A DNA stretch of 64,000 nucleotides from assembly GCA_020024265.1 (NCBI GenBank), contig JAHHTW010000006.1, positions 25,179 to 89,178 of the forward strand, in the 5' to 3' direction. The notes below the pieces were generated by a model that made no database searches, was not told the origin of the DNA, and saw only the letters and a list, made by a program, of their open reading frames with translations. Below are positions 35,191 to 44,277 of this stretch, piece after piece. The stretch's first letter is position 1. Every line of letters starts with the position of its first letter. Both the position numbers and the translations under genes were made by a program. Source of the stretch: Anaerotignum sp. (GTDB lineage Bacteria > Bacillota > Clostridia > Lachnospirales > Anaerotignaceae).

Positions 35191-35547
35191 TTATGCCTCT
35201 TTGATTTGATCCTTCAGCACAATCGCAATCATTTCCATATCTTCATCTGTATTGTTTTCCATGGAATGCCATTGTCCCACATCAATCCAACAAACATCCC
35301 CGGGGTGTACCGTTGTTTTGGAACCGTCATGATCCACGAACGTCGCTTCCCCCTTCAATATTGCATAGGGCTCTGTCGTTCCCACATGCTGATGCCAGCC
35401 AATGGAGCTATGGGGTTTCATCACCACACGTGCATACAATGTCGCATGCCCCAGCAATTCTTCCTCGCTCAAAAAATGATGTATTTCTATGATGCCCTTG
35501 CCACCTTTTAAGCCTTCCACCTGCACAACACGTTCTTTTTTTACCAT
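35191..35547 (-). CDS. Single-domain cupin protein
   Basis: A 118-residue cupin_2-type beta barrel. The first cupin motif is GWHQHVGTTEPYAILKGEATF, with likely metal ligands H-x-H and E, and the second is HPGDVCWIDVGQWHSMEN with the final histidine. Such proteins bind small molecules, are isomerases, or act as sugar or amino acid dioxygenase-like folds; substrate unknown. AGGGAGG upstream of ATG. It follows the radical-SAM gene by 21 bases, so both are likely one transcript. Confidence 0.85.
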   Translation of the reverse strand: MVKKERVVQVEGLKGGKGIIEIHHFLSEEELLGHATLYARVVMKPHSSIGWHQHVGTTEPYAILKGEATFVDHDGSKTTVHPGDVCWIDVGQWHSMENNTDEDMEMIAIVLKDQIKEA

Positions 35548-35568
35548 ATTGATTTCCTCCCTTTTCTT

Positions 35569-36489
35569 TTATGACTTTCTCACACCTGACAGGTCAAAGT
35601 GTGGTGTGTACTCAGCTGTTGCGGATGACCGCTTTTGAGCAAATCCATGCCGCAAACCAATATTCAAAAAATATTCCGTCACCTTTTCGTATTCAAATGT
35701 TGTCAATCTGCGTGAAAGGTTTTTATACTCCTTGGCATGGTACATCGGTGTATACTGATTCATCAAAGAAACATATGTATCCTTACCCAAATATTGTAAA
35801 ATCCAATCCAAAACAGACAAGCTGTCCCGATAATGCCCCGGAAGCACCAAATGCCTTACAATGATTCCTTTTCGCATCAAGCCCTCTGCATCCAATACAT
35901 CATCCGGTATTTGTCTGCGCATTTCCAATATGGCTGCTGCCGCAATCCGAGCATAATTGGGCGCATGGGAATATGTTTGCGCAAGGGTATCATCCCAATA
36001 CTTGAAATCAGGTAAATAAATATCCACCAGTCCGTCCAGCAAGCGCAGTGCATCCCTTGCTTCATATCCATTGGAATTATAGACCACCGGAACCGAAAGT
36101 CCCTGTTTCTTGGCAAGATACAATGCTTCTGCCACCTGAGGCACAAAATGCGATGCAGAAACCAGATTGATGTTATGCAAACCTCTTTGCTGCTGCTCCA
36201 AAAAAATTTCTGCCAATCGTTCTATGGAAACCTCCTCGCCGAACTGCTCTTGACTGATTTCATAATTTTGGCAAAATACACAACGCAAATTACAATGTGA
36301 AAAAAATATGGTTCCGGAGCCTTTGCTGCCACTGATGGGAGGTTCTTCCCACTGATGCGCCGAAACCAGAGCGATTTTCGGCTTCAGCGGCGCATGACAA
36401 AAACCATACTGCCCTGCCATACGGTCAATCCCGCATTTCCGTGGGCAAATCATACAGCTACGCAATTGTTCTATGGTGCTTTGCTCCAT
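35569..36489 (-). CDS. Radical SAM protein of the PflA/PflX-like group
   Basis: A 306-residue radical-SAM enzyme. The cluster motif CxxxCxxC is CNLRCVFCQNYEIS (near residue 68). An N-terminal extra cysteine set (CMICPRKCGIDR and FCHAP) is typical of PflX-like proteins annotated as pyruvate formate-lyase activating-like. SAM-binding hallmarks include NINLVSASHF and the DIYLPDFKYWDD segment. The partner that is modified is not in the window: no pfl-type glycyl radical enzyme was seen. AAAGGAG precedes ATG. Operon with the cupin. Confidence 0.88.
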   Translation of the reverse strand: MEQSTIEQLRSCMICPRKCGIDRMAGQYGFCHAPLKPKIALVSAHQWEEPPISGSKGSGTIFFSHCNLRCVFCQNYEISQEQFGEEVSIERLAEIFLEQQQRGLHNINLVSASHFVPQVAEALYLAKKQGLSVPVVYNSNGYEARDALRLLDGLVDIYLPDFKYWDDTLAQTYSHAPNYARIAAAAILEMRRQIPDDVLDAEGLMRKGIIVRHLVLPGHYRDSLSVLDWILQYLGKDTYVSLMNQYTPMYHAKEYKNLSRRLTTFEYEKVTEYFLNIGLRHGFAQKRSSATAEYTPHFDLSGVRKS

Positions 36490-36739
36490 TTCCCCACACT
36501 CCTTTGTTGCGATTTATCTGCTTTGCTTGGGCTGCTGCCAAACGGCAGATTCCATGTTATTTTAACATATCATAATCATATTCTTCTTGCAATAAAAAAT
36601 TTTTTTCATACCCCCTCCCCGCCCTGTCATGCTTTGGCATTTCTCCCAGCGTTTGATACTAGCCACAGCTGTTGTCCTATGCTACAATACAGGCAGGTCG
36701 AAAAAAGTCAAACAAAACAATATCAGGAGGAGTTCACCC

Positions 36740-36961
36740 ATGCGTATATATACAACAGTGATGCAGGCTGTACAGCAGCCACAGCAAGTTTTCTGTGACT
36801 GCTGTGGCAGAGAAATTGACAAAACAAAAGAGGACTTTCTGCAAATCGAAAAGAGCTGGGGCTATTTTTCCAAACACGATGGAGAAACACATCAGCTGGA
36901 TATCTGTGAAGATTGTTACATTGCTTGGACTGCTTCTTTTGCCCATAAACCAACGGGATAA
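36740..36961 (+). CDS. Small zinc-ribbon-like protein, 73 residues
   Basis: Starts at the ATG at 36740, nine bases after AGGAGG, with an extended -10 (TGCTACAAT) upstream near 36680. Two CxxC pairs are visible: FCDCCGREI near the N-terminus and DICEDCYIAW near the C-terminus, enclosing a SWGYFSKHDGETHQLD strand region. This suggests one zinc-binding knuckle fold. No family name is offered. It is transcribed away from the radical-SAM gene and stands alone before recJ. Confidence 0.7.
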   Translation: MRIYTTVMQAVQQPQQVFCDCCGREIDKTKEDFLQIEKSWGYFSKHDGETHQLDICEDCYIAWTASFAHKPTG

Positions 36962-37068
36962 CATATACAAACGGCTTCCTTGCGATGCAAAAAACAGTAT
37001 CCCATTTCATAAAACAAAATACCAAAAATCAAATCCTATTCTCTTATAAAAATTTTAATGCCTCTTTT

Positions 37069-37099
37069 GCATGCAGTGTTTCTCAGAAACACTGCATGC
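37069..37099. terminator. Perfect 15-bp palindrome between the small zinc protein and recJ
   Basis: Arms GCATGCAGTGTTTCT and complement around a single C. It lies 108 bases after the zinc-protein stop. A mild GCTGCTTTT follows on the plus strand. It is the third strong hairpin here without a good U-tract; it may be a terminator or a protein-binding site. Confidence 0.45.
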
Positions 37100-37186
37100 G
37101 CTGCTTTTCCAGTTTTTCTTCCAATACGATTTGCTCCAAAAACGCTGTTTTTTTATTTGTGTGTGATATTTTTTTCATATCTGTGC

Positions 37187-37216
37187 TTGTCGTTTTTTTT
37201 GTAAATATGGTATACT
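37187..37216 (+). promoter_or_regulatory. Promoter for recJ-apt
   Basis: TTGTCG, 18 bases, TATACT, with TGG before the hexamer giving an extended -10. It lies 94 bases before the recJ start. Confidence 0.6.
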
Positions 37217-37309
37217 GAAAAACAGGGCATTTCCCAAAAATGGTACGAGCAAACCACTTGATCAGATTCTTTTGGGAGAAGGCTCTATTCATTGGAAAGG
37301 AGCTATGCT

Positions 37310-39103
37310 ATGAAACGTTGGCACTTGAAACAAAGCAAAATAGACATCCATGCCATAGCGGCAGATTTGGGGATACAGCGTGCAACTGCTGCCGTATTGG
37401 CAAACCGCAATCTCGTTTCCAAGCAGGATGCACGCCGTTTTATGCTGCCTGATGCAAAGAACCTGATTGATGCAACACAATTAAAGGATATGGAGAAAGC
37501 CGTTTCTCTGCTCATGGCTGCCATACAAAACGGTACTTCTATTGCCGTATATGGCGATTATGATGTAGATGGTGTCACCAGCTGCTCCATACTCACACGC
37601 AGCATTACACGCTGCGGTGGCAATGTATGCTATTACGTGCCTCATAGACAGCATGAGGGCTATGGTCTGAATATGCAGGCTGTGAAAAAACTGGCAGAAG
37701 ATGGGATTGGTCTGCTCTTGACTTGTGATAATGGAATTTCTGCCATAAACGAAATCGCTTTGGCAAAGCAAAATCATATGACGGTTGTGGTGCTGGATCA
37801 CCATGAACCAGGATTTATAGAAAATGCAAAAAAGGAACGGGTGGATCTTTTGCCCCCTGCCGATGCCATCGTAGACCATAAGCAGCAAGCATGCCACTAC
37901 CCCTTTCCCTATCTTTGTGCTGCCGGAATTTCTTATAAATTCGCACTGCTGCTTTTACATCAATTTGGACATTACGATGAACGGCTGGAAAAGGAACTTC
38001 TTTGTCTTGCCACATTGGCAACGGTATGTGATATCGTAGATCTTCTGGGAGAAAACCGTACATTGGTACAGCTTGGTCTGCGTGAAATACCGCATACTAC
38101 AAATATTGGTCTGCAAGCATTGCTCAAAGCCATACAAAAAAATGATATGCCCATTACGGAAACGGATATCGGCTTCCAAATCGGGCCATGTATCAATGCC
38201 ACAGGCAGACTGGAAAGCGGACAGATTGCAGTGGAGCTATTTTGTACGGACAATCCACAAAGAGCTGCAAAAATCGCAGAGCATCTGGTAACACTCAATA
38301 ACGAGCGCAAAGAACTCACCGATCAAGCATCTGCACAAATCATTGCACAGCTGGAACAGCAGAATCAGCCCTTAGACTCTGTACTGGTACTCTTTCAAGA
38401 AGATGTACACGAAAGCATTGCAGGCATTGTTGCAGGACGTATGAAGGACAAGTATTACCACCCTACGATTATGCTGACCGGTGCATCCGAGGGTATCAAA
38501 GGCTCTGCACGCAGTATTCCCGGCTATCATATCTTTGAAGCGCTTTGCTCCTGCAAGGAACTCTTTACACGCTTTGGCGGACATGCCATGGCAGCCGGAC
38601 TTTCCATGCCAAAGGAAAATATTGCACTTTTGCGCAAACGTCTGAATGAAAACTGCCCTTTGACACAGGAAGATATGATCCCCATACTGCGCATCGAACA
38701 AATTTTGTCCTTTTCGGAAATTCATCAAGGTCTTGCCGAAGAACTGCAGCTGCTTGCTCCATTTGGCAAAGAAAATCCAAAGCCAATGTTCGCAACCATA
38801 CAGATATGGGTCACACGTCTGCGCTTGGTTGGAAAAAACAAAAACATCATGCAAATGCAGCTACTCGAAGAAAAAACAGGAACCTATTTGCATGCAATCA
38901 GTTTTCAAGGATATTCTGATATGGAGAAGCTCTTGAAAGAATTGTATCCAAATCAAGATTGTGATACAATATTGTCAAGCGGGAAACTACCCATGCCATT
39001 GGATATTGTCTATACCATCGGGCTGAATTCCTATCAGGGAAACACATCTGTACAGCTGGAAATCAAAGATTTCCGTGTATCCAAAACACATGGAACAAAT
39101 TGA
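37310..39103 (+). CDS. recJ: Single-stranded-DNA-specific exonuclease RecJ
   Basis: 5'-3' exonuclease of the DHH superfamily, used in recombination and mismatch repair. Motif I is AVYGDYDVDGVTS; the DHH motif is VVLDHHEPG; a further aspartate set lies in DAIVDHKQ and CLATLATVCDIVDL. The DHHA1 domain has SIPGYHIFEALCSCKELFTRFGGHAMAAGLSM. A C-terminal OB-like domain ends the protein. 597 residues. The ATG at 37310 follows AGGAG; the TTG at 37292 is not needed. It ends 13 bases before apt. Confidence 0.96.
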   Translation: MKRWHLKQSKIDIHAIAADLGIQRATAAVLANRNLVSKQDARRFMLPDAKNLIDATQLKDMEKAVSLLMAAIQNGTSIAVYGDYDVDGVTSCSILTRSITRCGGNVCYYVPHRQHEGYGLNMQAVKKLAEDGIGLLLTCDNGISAINEIALAKQNHMTVVVLDHHEPGFIENAKKERVDLLPPADAIVDHKQQACHYPFPYLCAAGISYKFALLLLHQFGHYDERLEKELLCLATLATVCDIVDLLGENRTLVQLGLREIPHTTNIGLQALLKAIQKNDMPITETDIGFQIGPCINATGRLESGQIAVELFCTDNPQRAAKIAEHLVTLNNERKELTDQASAQIIAQLEQQNQPLDSVLVLFQEDVHESIAGIVAGRMKDKYYHPTIMLTGASEGIKGSARSIPGYHIFEALCSCKELFTRFGGHAMAAGLSMPKENIALLRKRLNENCPLTQEDMIPILRIEQILSFSEIHQGLAEELQLLAPFGKENPKPMFATIQIWVTRLRLVGKNKNIMQMQLLEEKTGTYLHAISFQGYSDMEKLLKELYPNQDCDTILSSGKLPMPLDIVYTIGLNSYQGNTSVQLEIKDFRVSKTHGTN

Positions 39104-39116
39104 AGGAGGAAAAAAC

Positions 39117-39650
39117 ATGCAACCACAAAACACCGAAGAAATTTTGAAAAGTCAAATTCGCACCATTCCTGACTTTCCTGAGCCCGGCGTATTGTTTCGG
39201 GATATTACCACATTGCTCAAAAATCCAGAAGGTTTGACGCTTGCAATGGATGCTATGCAAAAAAATCTGGATGGTTTAGATTTTGATGTGATCCTTGGAC
39301 CGGAATCCCGTGGTTTTCTTTTTGGTATGCCTTTGGCATACAATCTGAAAAAAAGCTTTGTCCCTGTCAGAAAAAAAGGTAAGCTGCCCGCAGAAGTTAT
39401 CAGTAAGGAATATGACTTGGAATATGGCACCGCTACCATTGAAATTCACAAAGACGCCTTACAAAAAGGACAAAAGGTAGTCATTGCCGATGATTTGCTT
39501 GCAACGGGTGGTACTGCCAAAGCAATCATCGAACTGGTGGAAAGCATTGGTGCAGAGGTGGTGGCTCTGGACTTTTTGATTGAATTGGATTTTTTGAATG
39601 GCAAATCTGTATTGGAGGGCTATCCCATCCACTCTGTCATTCATTATTGA
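39117..39650 (+). CDS. apt: Adenine phosphoribosyltransferase
   Basis: Purine salvage: adenine plus PRPP gives AMP. The PRPP loop is VVIADDLLATGGTAKA. Other family signs are IPDFPEPGVLFRDITTLL, GPESRGFLFGMPLAY and FVPVRKKGKLPAEVISKEYDLEYG. 177 residues. The ATG at 39117 is preceded by GGAGG. The recJ-apt order, often followed by relA elsewhere, is conserved in Firmicutes; here an AEC transporter follows instead of relA. Confidence 0.97.
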   Translation: MQPQNTEEILKSQIRTIPDFPEPGVLFRDITTLLKNPEGLTLAMDAMQKNLDGLDFDVILGPESRGFLFGMPLAYNLKKSFVPVRKKGKLPAEVISKEYDLEYGTATIEIHKDALQKGQKVVIADDLLATGGTAKAIIELVESIGAEVVALDFLIELDFLNGKSVLEGYPIHSVIHY

Positions 39651-39662
39651 TGGGATATCGTT

Positions 39663-40610
39663 ATGTATAGTAGATTTTTTGCACTCTTTGCATTTATTTT
39701 CGTCGGATACTATTGTAATCGGCGTGGATGGCTGACCAGAGAGGTTAATAAAAATATGGGCAGTATGGTTATGCAAGTGACCATTCCTGCAATGCTGATC
39801 ACCACCATCGGCTCTCTGCAAATCACAGGCGATATATTGATTGGATTTTTCTTAAGTGTACTGGCGCAAACCACTGCCATGGTACTTTTTGGTTTTATGA
39901 TGCGGCTTTATGCCAAATGGCGAAAGCTGGACAAACGTCTTTTCGACATGTTGGATATTACAACCGGCTCTTTGAATACCGGATTTTTGGGACTACCCAT
40001 TGTTATGATTTTTTATGGCGATGCCGGTATTATGTATATGTCTGCCGGCGTACTGGGACTGAACCTCTATTTGTGGAGTTATGGCGTATATGTACTCAAA
40101 GGCAAGCAAGGCGGCTCCTTTGCGGAAATACAGAAAACCTTCTTAAAAGGCGCCATCAATCCCAACTGTATCTCCATTTTACTGGGTTTGATGCTGGCTT
40201 TGACCATTACAACAAATGCATTGCCAGATGCGTTTGTGGAATTTTTGCAAAAACTCGGTGACCTTTCGACACCACTTTCCCTGATTTACATTGGTGCATT
40301 GGCAGGAAGCAGTGGAATTTCCAAGCTACTGCGTGAAAAAACAGCTTTTGAAATCAGTATTGTAAAAATGGTGGCTATGCCATTGCTTGCAATAGTATTT
40401 CTATTTTTTGCACCTGCAAGCAATCTTGCAAAATCTGTATTCCTGCTTGTTACGGCGCTGCCGGCTGCTGTTGTCGTGCCTATGATGGTAGAGCAGTTCG
40501 GCTATGGGGAAAAACTATCGTCTGATATTGTACTTTTGACTACCATCTTTTCTATTGTGGAAATTCCACTGATTGTAGCTCTTGCATCATTTTTATATCC
40601 TATGATATAA
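39663..40610 (+). CDS. AEC-family transporter (auxin efflux carrier superfamily)
   Basis: A 315-residue membrane protein with about ten helices in two inverted halves. Family signs include the N-terminal FIFVGYYCNRRGWLT, SMVMQVTIPAMLITTI and TGSLNTGFLGLPIVMIFYGDAG (around residue 100), and the C-terminal TALPAAVVVPMMVEQFGYG. Known bacterial members move malate or other organic acids; the substrate here is unknown. It starts 12 bases after the apt stop and may be read from the recJ promoter. A LysR regulator lies downstream in the same orientation and could regulate it. Confidence 0.87.
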   Translation: MYSRFFALFAFIFVGYYCNRRGWLTREVNKNMGSMVMQVTIPAMLITTIGSLQITGDILIGFFLSVLAQTTAMVLFGFMMRLYAKWRKLDKRLFDMLDITTGSLNTGFLGLPIVMIFYGDAGIMYMSAGVLGLNLYLWSYGVYVLKGKQGGSFAEIQKTFLKGAINPNCISILLGLMLALTITTNALPDAFVEFLQKLGDLSTPLSLIYIGALAGSSGISKLLREKTAFEISIVKMVAMPLLAIVFLFFAPASNLAKSVFLLVTALPAAVVVPMMVEQFGYGEKLSSDIVLLTTIFSIVEIPLIVALASFLYPMI

Positions 40611-40623
40611 AAAATAAAAAAGC

Positions 40624-40666
40624 AAAAAGCTGTAAAATTTAGCATTAAGAAATTTTACAGCTTTTT
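40624..40666 (+). terminator. Rho-independent terminator after the AEC gene
   Basis: Long arms AAAAAGCTGTAAAATTT and AAATTTTACAGCTTTTT with a nine-base loop. Ends the recJ-apt-AEC transcript. Confidence 0.85.
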
Positions 40667-40757
40667 ATGAATTTATATATATTTGTGATATCTTCAATTT
40701 TACATATATCATAGATATCATCAAAACAATGGACATAAAATACAGAGGGGTATGATT

Positions 40758-41654
40758 ATGAATTTAAATCAATTGTATTATTTTAAGACCCTTGCAGAAT
40801 TGGAACATTATACAAAAGCTGCCGAAAAGCTGAATATCTCCCAGCCCACACTCAGTCATTCTGTTGCTGCAATGGAAAAAGAGCTTGGGGCGTTCCTTTT
40901 TGAAAAGCAGGGGCGAAATGTTGTTTTGACAAAGTTTGGCAGAGTGTATCTGTTTTATGTGGAAAATGCACTTACCCAGCTGGAGCTTGGAAAAAATCAG
41001 ATCGAGCGTTTGGTCGCAGAAGGCGGCGGACATGTGGGACTTGCATATATGACCTCGTTGGGGACGAACTTTGTACCAGAAATCATCGCAGGCTTTCTGA
41101 ATGATCCACAAAACAAGAGCATTTCTTTTTCGTGCTATGAGGGAAATACAAAAACACTGTTGTATAATCTCAAACGTGAAAAATATGATTTGATTTTCTG
41201 TTCTATGGTAGAAAGCGAACGAGATGTGGAATTTATTCCGGTGTATGAGCAAGGACTGGTTGTCATTGTACCAGAGCATCATCCACTTGCAAACAAAAAG
41301 AAAGTAACCATACAAGATATCTGTCCCTATCCTTTGATTTGTTATACAAAAGAAAGCGGTATGCGACGGATCATTGACGATTTATTCGTCAAAGCACAAA
41401 TCATGCCAAATATCCTATGTCAATTTGAAGATGTCAATTCTATGGCAGGTCTTGTCGCAGCAAATCAAGGTATTTCCATCATTACAGATAATCCATCCAT
41501 ACAAAATCACAATGTTGTAAAACTGGAATTTGATACACCATACTCCAAACGTATGGTATATATGGCATATACGCTCAACCGGTATCTTCCGCCGGCAGTG
41601 GAAAAATTCAAAGACTACATCATTCAACGAACCAAGGAAAATAAATCCATATAA
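40758..41654 (+). CDS. LysR-type transcriptional regulator
   Basis: A 298-residue LysR protein. The helix-turn-helix is in the first 60 residues (MNLNQLYYFKTLAELEHYTKAAEKLNISQPTLSHSVAAMEKELG). The effector domain shows the GLAYMTSLG start, the DLIFCSMVES hinge, the LVVIVPEHHPLA core and GISIITDNP. The ATG at 40758 is seven bases after AGGGG; another ATG two codons upstream is too close. The effector is unknown. It resembles the CynR/CysL-like branch. Because the upstream gene is a solute carrier, control of that carrier is a reasonable guess only. Confidence 0.92.
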   Translation: MNLNQLYYFKTLAELEHYTKAAEKLNISQPTLSHSVAAMEKELGAFLFEKQGRNVVLTKFGRVYLFYVENALTQLELGKNQIERLVAEGGGHVGLAYMTSLGTNFVPEIIAGFLNDPQNKSISFSCYEGNTKTLLYNLKREKYDLIFCSMVESERDVEFIPVYEQGLVVIVPEHHPLANKKKVTIQDICPYPLICYTKESGMRRIIDDLFVKAQIMPNILCQFEDVNSMAGLVAANQGISIITDNPSIQNHNVVKLEFDTPYSKRMVYMAYTLNRYLPPAVEKFKDYIIQRTKENKSI

Positions 41655-41745
41655 CCAGCACATACCATTTGATCCAACACCCCCATACATGCCTGCACAA
41701 AGCGGACACAAACAAGCAGACAGCCCCTGCATACCCATACCATGC

Positions 41746-41783
41746 AAACGGCAGGCAGAGAACACCTCTGCCTGCCGTTTTTT
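41746..41783 (+). terminator. Rho-independent terminator after the LysR gene
   Basis: Fifteen-base arm AAACGGCAGGCAGAG and complement with a five-base loop, then TTTTTT on the plus strand. It also faces the convergent gene at 41824. Confidence 0.9.
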
Positions 41784-41823
41784 TCATATACAACTTGTAT
41801 ATCTTTACATCGTCTGATACGCA

Positions 41824-42207
41824 TCATGGAACATTGCTCTCTTGTGTATCCACACATGCCTTTTCTGTTTGATACCATTCTGTACCATAATGCTCCGAAG
41901 AAAATCCGTCATCCAAGAAAATGGAAAAAAACGGAGTCTGCTTATCATAAATCTCACAATCTGTCGGCTTTGGTAAAGAAAGCAGGTACTCAGTAAAACG
42001 CTGTGTCACACAGCCACTGATGATTTTGCCATCGTTCCAATCCCTCTTTTGTATGGTACCAAACTGCAATGCCATATCTATCTCTTGCGTTTCCTCGTTC
42101 CAACAATGTATCTCAAATTGCGAAGCCGCTGCCAGATGCTTTGCCAATCGTTTCTTCCATACAGCATTGGTATCCTCTGTTTCATGGATTTCGATTGTTC
42201 CCATCAT
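41824..42207 (-). CDS. Conserved-looking hypothetical protein, 127 residues
   Basis: I cannot name the family. The protein begins MMGTIEIHETEDTNAVWKKRLAKHL and holds FEIHCWNEETQEIDMALQFG, then SGCVTQRFTEYLLSLPKPTDCEIYDKQTPFFSIFLDDGFSSEHYGTE. The block TPFFSIFLDDGFSSEHYGTE looks strongly constrained (aromatic, acidic, glycine). No signal peptide or membrane segment. AGGAGG lies four to seven bases before ATGATG, so the start could be 42207 or 42204. Transcribed on the minus strand just after the Mrp-like operon, with about 90 bases between, so read-through is possible. Confidence 0.65.
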   Translation of the reverse strand: MMGTIEIHETEDTNAVWKKRLAKHLAAASQFEIHCWNEETQEIDMALQFGTIQKRDWNDGKIISGCVTQRFTEYLLSLPKPTDCEIYDKQTPFFSIFLDDGFSSEHYGTEWYQTEKACVDTQESNVP

Positions 42208-42300
42208 TTCCCCTCCTCTTTGATCCTGCGTAAGCGTTTGTGATGGTATGTAAAAGAGGCAGCCCGCTTTCCCGTCTTGTTCTCCTAGGATTTGATATGC

Positions 42301-44262
42301 TTAAATCAGAATATACAGCATCGCAATGGCAAGCCCAATGCCAATCATCAGCAGGCTTCTTGCAAAGCCCTCACGATACACCATTTTATCTGTTTCCATA
42401 TCCGTATATGCAGAGAAATATTTATCCTCCGGCGGAATCACCTTACGGTTATCGCTATTGAACACCACCATACGCAGTATGGATACAACACCATCTGCCA
42501 GTGTTGCCGCAATTCTTGCGAAGAATGCACCGATAAACGGCAGTACATGCAGCAAAAGCGGACGATATACACGTTCCTCCAAATTACACCATTTTGGCCA
42601 CAAATCCAGATATACATTTTCGCCGTGTTCATCCTGCTTCATCAGTACGGTACGAATAAAACCGAAGTATACCACCATACCTATAATCATAGAAATCACA
42701 GCACCTTTCATATTCACCCATGCGAAATAATGCACAGCATGCTCGGGTGCATGTGCTGCCAAAAAGTCACGTCCCATTGCTGCCAAGGGTTCTTGCAGAC
42801 TATGTGGCAGTATCCCAAATACGGGTAGTATCCCTGCACACAAAATCAATATACATGCATTGACTTTGCTGATATAAGGGCCTTGTCTTTTGATCGGTAT
42901 GGGATTGCTATTTTGATCTATGCAAACTGCCACAAATATTTTTGTCATGTATGCCAATGTCAAACCACCTGCAAACAGGAACAAATATTCCACAGTTTTC
43001 ATCAGCATAACGGATTGTCCAGCTGCTTCCAATATATGGATATATTCCACAATGCTTTCATGCAGCAGCGTTTTACTGATATATCCATTCCAAAGCGGAA
43101 TACCACCAATCCCCAGCAATGCCATCAAAAATGCAAATTGCAACAGACGCTTATCTCTGCCATAGCCCTTAATTTCATTCAAATCCAATGCCTTCAGGTT
43201 CATAAACACCACACCTGCGGAAAGGAACAATGCCAATTTCAACAAAGAGTGATTGATGAAATGCAGCAATGTACCAGCGGCTGCCAATGCATTATGCTCA
43301 CCCAAGATCCCCTGCATTGCCACACCCACCATAATGAATCCAATCTGTGACATAGAGGAGCATGCAAGGGTACGTTTGAGGTTGACAGAAAATACTGCCA
43401 ATGCCGCCCCCATCAGCATGGTAATCATGCCCAAAAGCAGCATAAAATGCCCCCATGCTGCATCGTGCAAAAACAGCTTCGCTGTAATGACCATAATCCC
43501 AAATACACCCGTTTTTGTCAGCAGACAAGAAAGCAATGCACTTGCCGGCGCTGGTGCATAGGTGTATGTATTGGGCAGCCAAATATGCAGCGGAAATAAA
43601 CCAGCCTTTGCCGCAAAGCCAAACAGCACCAAAACACCAATGCCATAGTATTCTGATTTGTCAGAAAGCATACCAATGCTTTGCTGTAATGTATCCATGT
43701 CCAGTGTGCCCGCTTTTTGATACAGCATAAAAAGCCCCATCAATGTTACCAGACCACCCAAAACTGCAACTGCCAAATAGGTTTGCCCTGCTCTGAGCGC
43801 TTCTTTCGTTTCGTCATGTACCACCAATACATAGGATGTCATAGACATGACTTCAAAAAATACCAACGTGGTAAACAAATCCATAGAAAGAAATACACCC
43901 ATCGTTGCGCCTTCTGTCAGCAGCATAAACAAATAATACCGATTGCGATTTCTTTCATCCGAAAAATATTCTCTGGAAAATATCGTTGTCAAAAACCAGA
44001 TACCGCCTGTCATGATTGCGAAAATCATTTGTAGACCACTGCCCATTGCTGTCAGCCCCAAGCCACAAACACCAGCCATTTGATACGGCTCTGTTTTACC
44101 GGTAAGCAAAAGCAGTGAGGCACCAAATACCAGAAATGTCACAAGCATTGCAAAGACATCTCTTGCTTTTTTATTTTTCTTACCGATGACATAGCCAATC
44201 ACACTGCCCAGCATCGGGAAGAAAATCAGAAACGGTATAACAACGTTCGATATGGTTTCCAT
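42301..44262 (-). CDS. Mrp/Mbh-like antiporter subunit, NuoL/HyfB-like (fourth pump subunit)
   Basis: A 653-residue proton_antipo_M protein, the largest of four in the operon. It has the membrane Glu in TLVFFEVMSMTSYVLVVH (TM5), the Lys in GFAAKAGLFPLHIWLP (TM7), a second Lys in LTKTGVFGIM (TM8) and a Lys in NHSLLKLALFLSAG. These residues carry protons or Na+ in complex I and Mrp. The extra C-terminal 150 residues contain a hydrophilic loop (NLEERVYRPLLLH...) then a terminal helix, as in NuoL- or HyfB-type subunits. AAAGGAGGGG lies upstream. Last gene of the operon. Confidence 0.88.
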   Translation of the reverse strand: METISNVVIPFLIFFPMLGSVIGYVIGKKNKKARDVFAMLVTFLVFGASLLLLTGKTEPYQMAGVCGLGLTAMGSGLQMIFAIMTGGIWFLTTIFSREYFSDERNRNRYYLFMLLTEGATMGVFLSMDLFTTLVFFEVMSMTSYVLVVHDETKEALRAGQTYLAVAVLGGLVTLMGLFMLYQKAGTLDMDTLQQSIGMLSDKSEYYGIGVLVLFGFAAKAGLFPLHIWLPNTYTYAPAPASALLSCLLTKTGVFGIMVITAKLFLHDAAWGHFMLLLGMITMLMGAALAVFSVNLKRTLACSSMSQIGFIMVGVAMQGILGEHNALAAAGTLLHFINHSLLKLALFLSAGVVFMNLKALDLNEIKGYGRDKRLLQFAFLMALLGIGGIPLWNGYISKTLLHESIVEYIHILEAAGQSVMLMKTVEYLFLFAGGLTLAYMTKIFVAVCIDQNSNPIPIKRQGPYISKVNACILILCAGILPVFGILPHSLQEPLAAMGRDFLAAHAPEHAVHYFAWVNMKGAVISMIIGMVVYFGFIRTVLMKQDEHGENVYLDLWPKWCNLEERVYRPLLLHVLPFIGAFFARIAATLADGVVSILRMVVFNSDNRKVIPPEDKYFSAYTDMETDKMVYREGFARSLLMIGIGLAIAMLYILI

Positions 44263-44277
44263 ATGCTCTCCCCTCCT

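Noticed and set aside
37083..37292. 69-codon frame on the minus strand between the zinc-ribbon gene and recJ
   Set aside because: No ribosome binding site at either possible start, it crosses the recJ promoter, and it ends inside the palindrome.
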